Shown here piece after piece: positions 1-11,106 of a stretch of DNA of 64,000 nucleotides. How positions within the stretch are numbered: the first letter of the stretch is position 1; the number at the start of each line of letters is the position of its first letter. Where the stretch lies: NCBI RefSeq assembly GCF_041956535.1, contig NW_027192191.1, positions 817,443 through 881,442 of the forward strand. The letters are read 5' to 3'. Both the position numbers and the translations under genes were made by a program. Below the pieces are notes generated by a model. It was not told where the DNA came from, made no database searches, and saw only the letters and a program-made list of their open reading frames with translations. The stretch comes from Calcarisporiella thermophila CBS 279.70 (lineage: Eukaryota > Calcarisporiellomycota).

Positions 1-1280
1 ATTGATTAGTATTAATGGTGATGGATGAGAAGATTTGGTTATAATGTATTTATGTAGTTCAGGAATGCTAATTTATATAAAATTTTCAATTCTTTCATAA
101 TAGCGCCTGGTTTAGTAACCTTGCTTATATGAATCAGAGGCAACAAACAAAGTTAAATACAATTGCTGACTAAAGGTTTGATTGCAGAGCTTGAAGAAAA
201 AAATCCTATTACGTGGTTACTTTAGCACATACTTACATTATAGACTTAAAAAAAAATATTGCTCAGAACTAAGTGTAGTGAGTGCTCATTCGTTATGCGA
301 TTGAAAACATCGATAATTTGGATTGACTTTGATTTCAGATGTGTTCGAATCGGATTAAAGCGTCACAATTGCTAGTGTTTGTATATATTGCTTTTTTCCC
401 CTCCTACTAGCAAGCATATTTCACCTTTAGCATCATCAAATTTAGCAGGACATATATAAGATTATTATTGTTTATTTGTTGATATTTTACCTATTCGATT
501 ATAATAGGATATATGTCAATGAGGGTGTTCACGGTGCCGCTTTTTTGATCATAAATAAGGGAAATAGCGCATTGTGATTGGACTAATGATTTTTAATAGC
601 CAGTTAAAATGGAAAATTTTGTTTTATATTAAGCAAAATAATCCGAATAAGCGGCAGCGTGAACACCCCCATGTCCAAGGCGGATTCTTGTATTTTTCGC
701 TGCTATTTTTCTCTAACTTTAGCCAATTTCAACTCGATAAAGTTGTGCCTGATTATAACACTGCGATACATTCAGCATTTCCATTCAATACCGATCTTTG
801 GTCAGAATTCAAAATTGATCGTGATTGCTTGGCTTCAGCTGTTTAACATATATCAAATTGAAAATATTAAAAATTTAAAATGAAACTATTTTAATACTTT
901 TTAGCAACTCCAACAACCCTTTATACTTATTTGTGTATGGAGTATATTAGAAAATATAGTGCACTCACAAGAGTGGTTATGCCTATGACACTTTGAAAAA
1001 GGCAAGGGCCAGTGTGTATAAAAGAAAACAAGGGTGCGTAAACTTATAACCGTACGGCCTTAGTTCAGCCTGACCATATTTCTAGACTAGCAAAACCGAT
1101 ATATATAACATAGAAATATTTATTTCACCTCCCTCTTACAATAAAAAGATTCTCTCTATCGCAACATATTAATTTTACAAAACAATAAAAATCGAAAATA
1201 TAATAAAAAGCCATGGTAAATGAAAAGCAATTTTCTCTTTAACACTCTAATCATCAATATCTGAAGACATATATCCCACA
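1..1280. other. AT-rich stretch without a convincing gene
   Basis: No open frame here has a recognisable domain or an intron-joined continuation. Short frames around 574-883 and 1156-1362 are low-complexity. The 1156-1362 frame on the minus strand is a shadow of the last exon of the GET2-like gene and its 3' flank. The only structure seen is an inverted repeat with arms at 519-540 and 651-672, listed separately. Confidence 0.5.
519..672. repeat. Imperfect 22-base inverted repeat, possible MITE-like remnant
   Basis: The arm at 519-540 (ATGAGGGTGTTCACGGTGCC then GC) is matched on the opposite strand by 651-672 with two mismatches. The spacer is 110 bases. Similarity fades a few bases beyond each arm. 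A GC-rich arm pair in an AT-rich setting resembles the terminal inverted repeats of a short non-autonomous DNA transposon. No clear target-site duplication was found and no transposase is present, so the class is not assigned. Confidence 0.4.
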
Positions 1281-2563
1281 TCAAACCATACTCGAGAAGC
1301 ACTTCGAAAGCCCAATACACATTCCAACGATAAAGAGAAGCACACTCATATCCCGCCAGCACTGTTGATAGAGCGAACGATAACCTAAAATGAGCTGGAT
1401 ACTTGCAGTGACTGCTGGCGGAAGTACAGCTACCAACGTACGCATAATATCAGAGGTGATTTCCTTTGTCTTATAAAAAAAGTGATTTTAGAACAAATTC
1501 CATATATCCATCAAATGTATGAATAGGATGACATACTGGAAAAAATGCAATACTAGTCGATTGCAGGATTAATTCGATTGTAATAAACCACCAAAATATC
1601 GACTATTTGGGATAGAGTCACGGTAAGGATAAAAAATCTCTAGAACATCTGAAATATTTGTTGACTATACCGATGATGAAACTCTGTCGTCAAGGGGAAC
1701 TTCCTCTGGAGGAAACTGAGCTAGGAGTCCAAAGCGACGAATCCCTCCATTTTTTCTCAGGAGTTCACCTAATACTATCCATAGCCCCAGCAAAATTGCG
1801 ATTCCCAAATGTACGAATTTCCAATTCCTGGAAAACGACGATTCCTCCTTTTCAACCTGTGCGGTCTTTTGCCCTTCACTTCCAGTAGCGCCAAATAATC
1901 CGCTGTCAGGAGATATTCCAGCCAAATTGAAAAGCTGCTCTGGATTGAGAGTTCCCTGTGTTCTGTGATGTTCATTCAGCAATGCTTGCTGCTGAGTTTC
2001 CAGCTGTTCGCGAAAGACGCGAGCTTGTATAAGTAGATCATCCTCACTATCGCTAGGAGAGGGTGGATGTGTAGAAACAGAGGAGCGGCGAGGCAAGTTG
2101 CGAGTAATTGGAGATGCTTGCGCGAATGCTGTCGAATTCTGTCGTAGATCATCGATTGAGCTATTTTTCTCTGCCTTTTCCGCACCGTCCTGCGAGGCGG
2201 TAGATGAGGTTAAGTTTGACTGGCCAGACAGAGGGGTAGATGTAGAATCTAAATTAAAAACGTATTTAAATAAGTTTTTCAATGCTAAATTTGTTGATCA
2301 ACAGAAAATTTTGTCTTACCAGTCGCATTGGCAGTAGATGTTTGATTATTGTTGAATGAATGATCTCTAGGTGAGGAGGGCACTGAAGAAGCTGCAAGCA
2401 CAGCAGGGGCAGGCTGATTTAATTGAGAAGCAATTTCGGATTTTGCGTCCCCACGAGCTGTTGACGTAATACGACTCAATCGGTCGCCAGCAGAGGCTAA
2501 AATCCGACGTTGTCGTGCCTCGCGACGTTTTCTCAATTTCTCTTGCTCCGTCTCTGCCATCAA
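1281..2563 (-). CDS. GET2: GET complex subunit GET2-like (CAMLG-type) membrane protein
   Basis: Likely the Get2 receptor subunit, which with Get1 takes Get3-bound tail-anchored proteins and inserts them into the ER membrane. Three exons fit in frame: 2563-2320, 2248-1671 and 1469-1281, giving about 336 residues. The N-terminus is a charged helix with the basic stretch KRREARQRRILASAGDRLSR, the Get3-binding signature of this family. A long low-complexity linker follows. The C-terminal half has hydrophobic segments near FVHLGIAILLGLWIVLGEL and, in the last exon, ALL-helical membrane stretches around TLVAVLPPAVTASIQLIL and VLLFIVGMCIGL. The topology (cytosolic N-terminus, about three C-terminal membrane helices) matches Get2. 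Sequence identity in this family is low, so the call rests on the N-terminal motif plus topology. Get1 lies at 51.7 kb in this window. Confidence 0.72.
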
Positions 2564-2747
2564 TTAAACATGTAAAAGCATGTAAAAGAATTTCAACCCT
2601 ATAAAAATAATATTGTAGTATAATGGACTAAAAGCAAAATGGGGGTGACGTCTCGCACTGCGCCTCGAGAAGCAAACGAGAAGAGGAAAATGAGTAAAAA
2701 TTAATAATATTTATAAAATAATCTATTCCATATAAATAAACATCGCG

Positions 2748-4455
2748 ATGGATTCACCTAAGGTAAAGAAAATGACAGAGCAAAATGAAGCTGCAAATAC
2801 AACTGTAAAGGTTTGTAGATAATTACTTATTTCATTACAAATAATTTTTATCTAACCATCCGATCTCTCAATAGAAATCCCAAAAGGATATGACAAAAGC
2901 TGAGCGCCGTGCTCTTCAAGAAAAACAACGCGCAGAGAAAGCAGCACGTAAGGCCGCTACAGCACAACAACCAGTTGGACAGAAGTCTGCTGCAATCAAG
3001 CCGCCTACAAAACCAGGTGCTTCATCTGAACAAGCCAAACCTACCAAAGCCAAAACAGCATCAGTTAAACAAGAAGACGAAACTGAGGTGTCTCTTTTCT
3101 CTCACCTTGAAATTCCTAAAGGCCCAAACACTTCAAATCTTGCAGAGGATTTACATCCTGCCGTTGTATCGCTTGGTCTACAGTTTGCCCAATTTAAAAT
3201 TTGTGGTTCAAATGCACGTTGCATTGCAACCCTCACAGCTTTTAAAAAGGTTAGTACCCATATTGTTGCATTATATTAACTACTCATATTGCAAGCATTT
3301 TGTTGAAGTTTTACTTATGTTATATATATTTACTTGGATCTTCTTTAAGCTAATCCAAGATTATCGGACACCCCCTCACACCACTTTGAGCCGTCACCTC
3401 CCCACTTATCTCTCTCCGCAGATTGCATATCTTGTCCAGTGTCGCTCAATGTCGACGAGCATGGGCAATGCAATCCGTCAACTCAAATATGAGATTTCAA
3501 TTCTTGACATCGACATGCCTGATGAAGACGCAAAGACCCACCTCATTGAAAAGATTGACCTTTTTATTCGAGACCGCATAACAATGGCGGACACACTCAT
3601 TGTACAGATTGGAATGCAAAAGATCCAAAATGGCGATGTTATTATGACATATGGGAGGTCTTCCGTGGTCCAAGCATTATTACTTAGCGCCAAAAAGAAA
3701 GGTCTTAATTTCCGAGTAATTGTCGTAGACTCGAAGCCAAGATTTGAAGGTAACAATCAGCCAGCCCATATTATATTAACCCGAGACATTGGAAAAAAAA
3801 TTTTAAATGTTTTCTGCCTCTATATTTGATACTTTAGGCAAACAACTTCTACGGCAACTTTGTGATGCAGATATCAAATGCACATATGTGCAACTAAACG
3901 CAGTATCATTTGTAATGCCCGAAGTCACCAAGATATTCCTAGGGGCACATTCACTGCTTTCCAACGGTTCTCTATATGCTCGTGTTGGTACAGCAATGGT
4001 TGCAATGGCTGCTCACGATCAGAGAATTCCAGTCATTGTACTATGTGAGACATACAAGTTCACAGACCGAGTACAGCTTGATAGTATCGTTACAAATGAG
4101 CTTGGTATATTTCTTATTCACAATACTGATTTAAATACAACCCTTAAATTCTGTTTTGTTATTTTAAAATATTAGCACATCCTGAAGAGTTAATTCCCGA
4201 AGAAGATGCCCAGCTTACACGAGAGATAAAGAATCTTAATTTCATCAACCTTATGTATGACGTTACCCCATCAAAATATGTTACTGCTGTTATTACTGAA
4301 TTGGGGATTGTTCCTTGCACGAGTGTGCCTGTGGTAAGTGTTGTTTAAATTATTTTAAATTTCTGCTCATAAATATCTATTCTCTTAACACCTAATGCCA
4401 TTTTTATTTTCATTTATTTCAGGTCTTGCGTGAATATAAACCGATGCTTCAATAA
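2748..4455 (+). CDS. GCD2: Translation initiation factor eIF2B subunit delta
   Basis: Regulatory subunit of eIF2B, the guanine-nucleotide exchange factor for eIF2 that is inhibited by phosphorylated eIF2. Six exons join in frame: 2748-2810, 2875-3249, 3350-3749, 3838-4104, 4176-4333 and 4423-4455, giving 431 residues. The first 75 or so residues are lysine/alanine-rich and poorly conserved ([20 protein letters not shown]). From [16 protein letters not shown] onward the IF-2B fold is clear, with [14 protein letters not shown], the core around [19 protein letters not shown], the [20 protein letters not shown] helix-strand and the [20 protein letters not shown] block typical of delta subunits. 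The protein ends shortly after the [20 protein letters not shown] stretch, as in homologues. The chosen start is the first in-frame ATG. Confidence 0.93.
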
Positions 4456-4698
4456 AAAAGATGTCTGGCTCTTTTTGCATGCATAATGATTTCCCTAGTT
4501 TTTATTTCTTTGATTTGTTTTCGTTTCTATTTTAGAATTTGAAGCAAGGGATCAATCTTAAATTTCTGTCAAACTATTTAAAAATATAATCATTCCACTG
4601 AGGCTGCGTCATCGAATTTATGCATTTGATTTCGCGTTTTTCGGGCACTTTTTCTCACCTTTCTTTCTGTCGCCATTCGTTTATATTACTAAAAGAAA

Positions 4699-6080
4699 AT
4701 GCAAGCTCTTCGCAGGTCAATTGCTCTTGCCCCTCGCCTTACCCGCCCTCTTCTGGCCTCAGTTGCACCCAAGACTCTTCCAGTTGCTCGTCCAACCAGT
4801 TTACTTAGACCTCTAGCCACTCGCTCTTTTTCGGTCTCGGGAATTGCGCGCAATGACAGCGATGGATCCTGGGACGACTGCTATGTTGCTCAGGTGCAGC
4901 ATCCGGCACCATACTGGAAGGTTGATATCCCCGATTTATGTAACAATGAATTTACAATATTAAAATTGCTTTATACAATTGCATTTCTTTTTCTCCTTAT
5001 GAATAATTTAACTAGGCCAAGGCAGTAGTAGACGGTGAGTTCAAGGTTATTAATCTCAATGATTATAAGGGCAAATTCCTGGTTATGCTATTCTATGTAA
5101 GTGAAATCTTGATATCGCTTTTAATAGTTCATGTCCTCACTTAATTTTTCCAAACTTGCAGCCCGCTGATTTTACCTTTGGTATGTGTTGTTGGTGATTA
5201 AATATTTTTATATATACTTATTCCAACTTTTCCAACATTCTTCAGTTTGCCCAACTGAACTCATTGCCTTCAAGTAAGCAATTCTTACATTTTTTTTCTC
5301 TAATATCTTTGTCTGAATAATTGGTTTTTAGTGACCGGCTTGAGGAATTTAAAAAACTCAACTGCGAAGTTGTCGGTATTTCCGTTGACAATGAGCATTC
5401 GCATCTCGCATGGATGTGCGTATATTTTGATTCTTTTTATGTTCTGTCCAATATCTAAATATGCTTATATTACTGTAGTAACACTCCAAGGAAACAAGGT
5501 GGTTTGGGCAAGATTAAGTGAGTATTTATTTTTTGGAATATTCTTACATTTTTCTGCTTACATGCTTTCTTATTTCGATTTTTGTACATTTAGCTATCCT
5601 CTAGGTAAGCAAAATGGTTGCAAACATTTTTAAATCATTTAATGACCTTGTTCCTATAGTTTCGGATCTGACCAAGAGTATCTCACAGGATTATGGTGTG
5701 CTAATCCCTGAATCTGGACTTGCTCTTCGGTATTAAGGGAAAAAATAAGCCTATAATTACTGGTCATTATTAATAAATTTATCATTTTGTAGAGGTCTCT
5801 TTGTCATCGACCCTAAGCAGGTAGTCCGCGTTATGCATATCCATGATTTGCCTATAGGCAGGTCGGTAGATGAGACTCTCCGTGTGATTGAAGCGATCAC
5901 ATTCACCGACAAACACGGTGAGGTTTGGTAAATATCCTTATTTGCATTCGTGGAGTTAGAAGAAGAAGCTTAATATCTGATTTTAATATACTTAGCCCTG
6001 CCAACTGGAAGAAAGGTGACAAGACGATAAAGCCAAATCCTAAGGACTCAAAGGAATATTTTTCGCAAGTCTCCGAATAG
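4699..6080 (+). CDS. Mitochondrial typical 2-Cys peroxiredoxin (Prx3/PRDX-type)
   Basis: Thiol peroxidase that reduces hydrogen peroxide and alkyl hydroperoxides using thioredoxin. About ten short exons join in frame; the first is 4699-4920 and the last ends at the TAG at 6078-6080. The first 45 residues are rich in Arg, Ser and Leu with no acids ([20 protein letters not shown]), a good mitochondrial presequence. The thioredoxin fold follows, with PADFTF-VCPTE carrying the peroxidatic cysteine; this motif is split by an intron after TTT-G at 5180. The [11 protein letters not shown] stretch is followed by the GGLG motif typical of overoxidation-sensitive 2-Cys enzymes. The resolving cysteine is in GEVCPANWKKG near the C-terminus. 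The tail after it is [12 protein letters not shown], which lacks the classical YF end in its usual spacing but keeps a YF pair. Confidence 0.92.
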
Positions 6081-6600
6081 CTAATTAAAGTTAATACAAC
6101 GATAAAAAATATACATATCTGAAATAAAAAAGATCTTTATATTAGTTAAGGAAAAATCTATAGAATAAATTAAACTCATTCTTTAGTAGTTATATTTTCA
6201 TTCTATTCAGTTTCTCTCATTAAAAAAATGAATGTTAGTAACTTTCAAACAGAATCTCTCAGCCACTCTTCCTGCCCTACTAACGAGCTGATGTTTTATA
6301 AGTTGTTAAGAATTGAATCAAAACTGGCGCTACTTTATTAATATCTTATCACTAGCGTGCGTCATATTATTACGATACGTGGCAATCTGACTTTTCCCTA
6401 AGGAAAACTTGATAAACAAAGTGGCTCTAATAAACACACGTATTACTAGAGTTTACTTAAAATAATTGCTTATTTGCCAACTGCTATTAATGAAAATTTG
6501 ACTCTATTTGAGGACTGCTTTATTATCGACGTAATCCGAGGCATTATTACAATAAGTTGAGGATTCACATAGTTAGAAATTTAAACGCGAACAGAGAACA

Positions 6601-8256
6601 TGTCAGCAAGAGGATCAAAAGTAGTGTTTGGTAAGAGAGTTGATTACTCTGTTTTTTTTTTATACACCACGATTAATTAGTGTCCAATTTTTCAAACTCC
6701 AGTCGGAAATATACCCTATGATCTGACAGAGGAGCAACTGACCGAAATCTTTCAAGAGGTGGGACCTGTGCAATCCTTTCGGTATACTGACATTATCTAT
6801 AATATTTATTGTGAGCTACGCTGATAAGTTTTTTTTTTGACATCAAGGCTAGTGTTTGATAAAATGACCGGAAAACCACGAGGATTCGGATTCTGCGAGT
6901 ACTATGATCCTGAGACTGCCGCGAGTGCTGTTAGAAATTATAGGCTCTGCCAAAAACTAGATTTAATTGAATATCCTTTTTTCTCTTGCGTTTTTATATT
7001 CTTAAACTTTGGCAAGCTGAGAATTATCAGCAGTCTCTCTGGACAAGAACGAACGCATTTTCACATACTCCAATCCCTATTTTTACGTTTTCAGGATATG
7101 GATATGTTTGGATAAGTTGGAGGAACGAAGAATAATTTTCTTTGCGGTTCCTACCAAATTTTTTTGCTTTTTTGATCATTATTGTTCTGTTTCTGGCTTT
7201 ATAATTTGGCCTTATACTGAACAATTATGATGTAGGAGGTCGACAGCTACGCGTAGACTACGCAGAGTTCGATTCTACTACCGGTGAAAGTGTTCCGTCA
7301 CAAGAGAGCGAGGTTTGTAGGCTTTTCTGGCTGACCCTGATCGTAGCATTCAGAATTAAACTTTTAGAGATTTTAATTAGTCGCGAGCAACTCCACCTGT
7401 CTTCCAACAACAGCAATCAACGCCAAGCTCAATTGGCTCTGCATCTACTCCAACACCCATGCCCACAACCGCTAGTCAATCGGCAACCGATTCTATCTCA
7501 CAGACATTAGCGGCAATGAACCCTACTCAGCTTTACGAACTAATATCTCAGATGAAAGTACGAGTTAATTTGCAACATAGATAGATTATTTATCATACTT
7601 CTACATTAATTTTTTGATATTGATGCTACTTTAATCAGTCCCTTGTACAGTCAGCGCCTGATCAAGCACGAAACCTCCTTACTCAAAATCCCCAGCTTTC
7701 ATATGCCATTTTCCAGGCAATGCTTATGATGAATCTAGTCGATGCTTCAGTATTACAGGTACGTCCGACTGACTCATTGAAAATATATAAAGTCTGTTAA
7801 CTATTTGAATATTATAGAGAGTGCTTGTATCCACACAGCAACCACCTGTTGCTGCTGCAGTCCCTCCAGGTTATCAAGGAGTTGATCCTGCAATTGGAGG
7901 TTATACCCCACAGCCCGCACCAGTTGCAGCAGCTCCTCCTCCTGCATCACTTTTATCAGGACTTCCGGGTGCATCGGCTGGTGCAGGACAAGATGTAGAA
8001 CAGCATAAGGTTAGGAAATAGTTCATTATTTCCCACGGATGCAAACATTTGACTCAACATATATGGATATAGGCTCTGCTAATGCAGGTGTTGAGTTTAA
8101 CTCCACAACAAATTGATATGTTACCTCCTGAGCAGCGTCAAATGGTGATGCAGTTGGTAAAGTATCCCGTTATAATGGTTTATTGTATAGAACGGCTTAT
8201 CTAATTCTTACTGCATATACGAGTAGAAAGCACAGATAATGGCAGGACAAACTTAA
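6601..8256 (+). CDS. Cleavage stimulation factor 64 kDa subunit (CSTF2 / Rna15-like)
   Basis: RNA-binding subunit of the pre-mRNA 3'-end cleavage machinery that recognises U/GU-rich elements. It begins [10 protein letters not shown] and runs into an [16 protein letters not shown], then [16 protein letters not shown] (RNP1), then [12 protein letters not shown]. The hinge domain that binds CstF77 is clear ([17 protein letters not shown], then [14 protein letters not shown]). The last exons encode the conserved C-terminal domain ([20 protein letters not shown]) and end MAGQT at 8254-8256. Between hinge and C-terminus is a Pro/Ala-rich linker (7818-8009). The junctions between the RRM exon ending near 6941 and the exon starting at 7236 do not follow GT-AG rules; a 16-base microexon at 7095-7110 would keep the RRM length normal. 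See the findings. Confidence 0.88.
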
Positions 8257-8698
8257 GCGGGATTTAGTACTTATAATCATCGTTATCTAAAACTTTTTTT
8301 TGTAAAATGTTAACATGGTTTCTAAAAATTTGAACTTTTTGCTCAAAATAGTTCAATACAAGCATTCATAAAAGAGCACAGTTTGGATTATTACCAAATA
8401 TCTATTAATATATATAAATCTGAAATATAATAAGCAGAAGTCAAAAGCAACATGTAGAAAAGAAAAAACCCCTCCAGATCAATATTGGAAAAAATAGAAA
8501 AATGTCGTTTCTTTCCATATTATATATCGACGAATCAAGTAAGATAAAACCTAAAAGGTTAAAATAAGATTAACAAAGAAAAAAAAATCCAAATAAGAGA
8601 AAATAGCACAACACTAGAATGTGTAGAAAGAAAAATATGAGTTTTTTTCTGGATATATACGATAAAAAACGATTTTAAAAAAGAAAAACTCTATTTAA
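8257..8698. other. AT-rich spacer between convergent genes
   Basis: Very A-rich 3' flank shared by the convergent CSTF2-like and nucleotide-sugar transporter genes. It contains several AATAAA-like runs but no open frame or RNA gene that I can support. Confidence 0.6.
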
Positions 8699-9775
8699 TT
8701 AATGATGGCGACCATTCTCTTTTGTCTCTTCGTCTGTCTCTAGCCGTGATGAATCCACTCTCACATTACTTAATTTAGTGGGTACGGGTTCGTAGGCCTT
8801 TGCAGGCTCATCCGGCTTTGAATATAGGTAGGTGGCAATAAGCACGAAGCTTGCACCACTCAAAAAGTGTAAACTGAGGTGAAAATCAAGAAAGATGATG
8901 GAGAAAATACACGATACAATAATCGAGATGGAAGTAGCAAAACCTTTGAGAATGTTGTCAGCATATTTAACAACAAGCGCGACGATGATGCCACCAAGTG
9001 CCTGGCATAGAATAGCCGCCCATACGATGGGATTGTAGCCGTAAAAGAAACCGTCGTTCATGACTTTGTCTCCTTGAGTCCAAAGCACTCCAACAAAGAG
9101 GGCAGGGAACAAGGAGAAAAAGGAGAGCTGTACATTGCGGATCCAGAGTGAAGCGCTTGTGCCTTTTAACACCTTTTCAAAGTATACACCAGCAAGACCA
9201 GAGATGATGCAAGCTGTAATAACACAAATTAATCCCATTGTCGAATCTGTGTGATGGGCGATCGGCTCATCGTCAGATTTTTTATCATCGGCTGAAAGTT
9301 GAACGAGAGCAACTCCAACCGTTAACAGGACCAGTGAAAACCACTTGAAGCCCGTAAGACGTTTGTTAAGCATGATAACGGAGCATAATGCGGTAGTTAG
9401 AATTTTTAGCTGATAGGTGACTTGGAAAGTGGCGGCATCTAACAAATCCGCCGCTAAATATTGAAGGTTGTTCTGCACTGTATAAAGTGCCGCAGGAATC
9501 ATAAGCTTCCAAGCATCTGGTCCAAACACTTCGCTGTATAACTCTGATGCGGAGAATCGGCCTTTCTCCTTGATTTGGAGCCGTGCAGATGCGACAAGAC
9601 AGATGGTGAGCTTGATGATCTCATTCATGAGTACAGCGGTTGTTGTGTAATAAGCGGGGCCATCAATGGTGCGAGAATATCTCAAGATAAGTGCTAGCAT
9701 AGAGTTCTGCAATATAAGGGTCACTAATGAGATGTACTTTAGTGGCACCCCTCCAAATGTTGATGTGCCTGACAT
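8699..9775 (-). CDS. Golgi nucleotide-sugar transporter, SLC35A family (UDP-galactose / UDP-GlcNAc type)
   Basis: Single-exon membrane protein of 358 residues. It starts MSGTSTFGGVPLKYISLVTL and shows about ten hydrophobic helices. Family signatures include LILQNSMLALILRYSR, then TAVLMNEIIKLTICL, then PAALYTVQNNLQYLAA and a YQLKILTTALCSVIMLNKRL block, all of which are hallmark stretches of the UDP-galactose/UDP-N-acetylglucosamine antiporters. Near the C-terminus, KYADNILKGFATSISIIVSC matches the most conserved motif of the family. The C-terminal tail is hydrophilic and acidic/basic. Family members exchange nucleotide sugars for UMP at the Golgi membrane and feed glycosylation. Which sugar is carried cannot be decided from sequence alone. 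The lack of introns contrasts with most neighbours. Confidence 0.9.
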   Translation of the reverse strand: MSGTSTFGGVPLKYISLVTLILQNSMLALILRYSRTIDGPAYYTTTAVLMNEIIKLTICLVASARLQIKEKGRFSASELYSEVFGPDAWKLMIPAALYTVQNNLQYLAADLLDAATFQVTYQLKILTTALCSVIMLNKRLTGFKWFSLVLLTVGVALVQLSADDKKSDDEPIAHHTDSTMGLICVITACIISGLAGVYFEKVLKGTSASLWIRNVQLSFFSLFPALFVGVLWTQGDKVMNDGFFYGYNPIVWAAILCQALGGIIVALVVKYADNILKGFATSISIIVSCIFSIIFLDFHLSLHFLSGASFVLIATYLYSKPDEPAKAYEPVPTKLSNVRVDSSRLETDEETKENGRHH

Positions 9776-9959
9776 TGTACTGGATTATGTAGAATAATAT
9801 AAAACTATATACGGATAGTGTGAGGGGTTGATAAATAGGAAGTATAAAAGGAAAAAGAAGGGAGAGTTCTAAGCAAGTTGAAATCACAATGAATTGAAAG
9901 AATTGAATTGTTTGATGATTTTAAAAGGGTAAAATAAAAATGTCAATGTGTTTCGCAAA

Positions 9960-10261
9960 GATATTTTTAACTAATTTGCTGAGCCACTCCTTAGCACCAG
10001 TCGCAACACTGAAAAGAGTTTTGATTTACTAGGTGAAAAGCTTTTAACTAGAGAAACCTAGAATTGCTATTGCCTTTTAGCTTCATTTTAAAGTAAAGTG
10101 TGGGTGGACGACTATTTTTAACTAGTTTGGTGAGCCGCTCCTTAGCATCAGTTGTAACACTGAAAGAGTTTTGAATTACTAGGTGGAAAGCTTTTAACAA
10201 GGGAAGCCTATAACTTCCGTTGCCTTTTAGCTTCATTTTAAAGCAACGTGCGTGTGGACAA
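9960..10261. repeat. Tandem duplication of a unit of about 151 bases
   Basis: Two head-to-tail copies, roughly 9960-10110 and 10111-10261, align along their whole length with scattered substitutions. Shared blocks include TTTTTAACTA, GAGCC(A/G)CTCCTTAGCA, AACACTGAAA, TTACTAGGTG, AAAGCTTTTAAC and GCCTTTTAGCTTCATTTTAAAG. Neither copy has a sustained open frame on the plus strand. The unit lies upstream of the nucleotide-sugar transporter gene. It could be a diverged segmental duplication or a pair of non-coding RNA genes; nothing seen decides between them. Confidence 0.7.
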
Positions 10262-11106
10262 GACTAAAAACAAATTTAGGGATATAGTCTAGAATTTAAC
10301 TAAAGGGGAAAGATAGGTGAAAAATAAATTTATTAAAATATAGATATTTTGAAAACGACCGAGAGTCACGAACCTATAAATCAAATAGATAGTTAACCAA
10401 CTGGTCATTGTTTGAATATTTAAAGAAAAACATTTGGGCATTCAGTAATTATTTAGTCTCATTTCGTTGAACCCGCATGATGAACCAGGCATAGTTCGCG
10501 GTGAACAACACTCAATCGCAAATTACAACCATCATTATAACATTATTTTTATAAATGCAGGAATATGCTTACCCAAAGTTCATTCTGTAGTGGGAATTGA
10601 AATAAAAAAGAAAATATTACATTAAGAAAAGAGAGGTGAATAAGAGAGTTTTAAAGTTGTTTACTATTTATACCATAGGGCTGCGCCATGACTCCTAACG
10701 GAGTATAAATTATAACTTTGGCTTTGCTAGTGCACGAAGCCTTGAGATAGCTATAGCTCTCAACACGAATTTAGGCAGTGATAGAAGAAGTTATAATATA
10801 ACTTCTTCTATCACTGCTTGCAAACAAATATAAGCCATATTGTATTATAGTGGCTATACATGAAATTTTTTTTAAAAAAAGAGGTAATTATCCAAAAGAA
10901 AGTAAGAGCATTAAATAACGGCTTCCACCTCTGCTTCATGCTTCAATCCTCTTCAAGCTCTCGCGCAAGCGGGCATTATATTCTGCAAGTTTCGTGAGTA
11001 ATTTTTATCAATCCTTTCACACCTTCTCTATTCATTCCAATCTTTTTCCTTGAGAAATCTACAATATCTTCAGAGCTAATGTTTTAATCCTATTCACATA
11101 TACACT
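10262..11106. other. Intergenic DNA with one perfect hairpin
   Basis: No gene is supported here. A perfect inverted repeat at 10775-10817 is listed separately. A short frame beginning ATGCTTCAATCC near 10939 runs into a good splice donor (GTGAGTAAT) near 10993, but no continuation could be joined to it. Confidence 0.5.
10775..10817. repeat. Perfect 20-base inverted repeat with 3-base loop
   Basis: GCAGTGATAGAAGAAGTTAT at 10775-10794 is followed by AAT and then the exact reverse complement at 10798-10817. This is a 43-base cruciform or hairpin with no mismatch. It stands alone between two genes. It is not followed by a T-run, so it does not look like an RNA polymerase III terminator. Confidence 0.85.

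Noticed and set aside
574-883. Two overlapping open frames of 74-90 codons
   Set aside because: Low-complexity composition, no family match, and overlap with one arm of the inverted repeat.
6971-6979. ATATCCTTT, a perfect match to a U12-type AT-AC splice donor, inside the unresolved CSTF2 intron region
   Set aside because: Using it as donor adds residues that do not fit the RRM, and every nearby AG or AC acceptor leads to an immediate stop. A single 9-base match is expected by chance in AT-rich DNA of this size.
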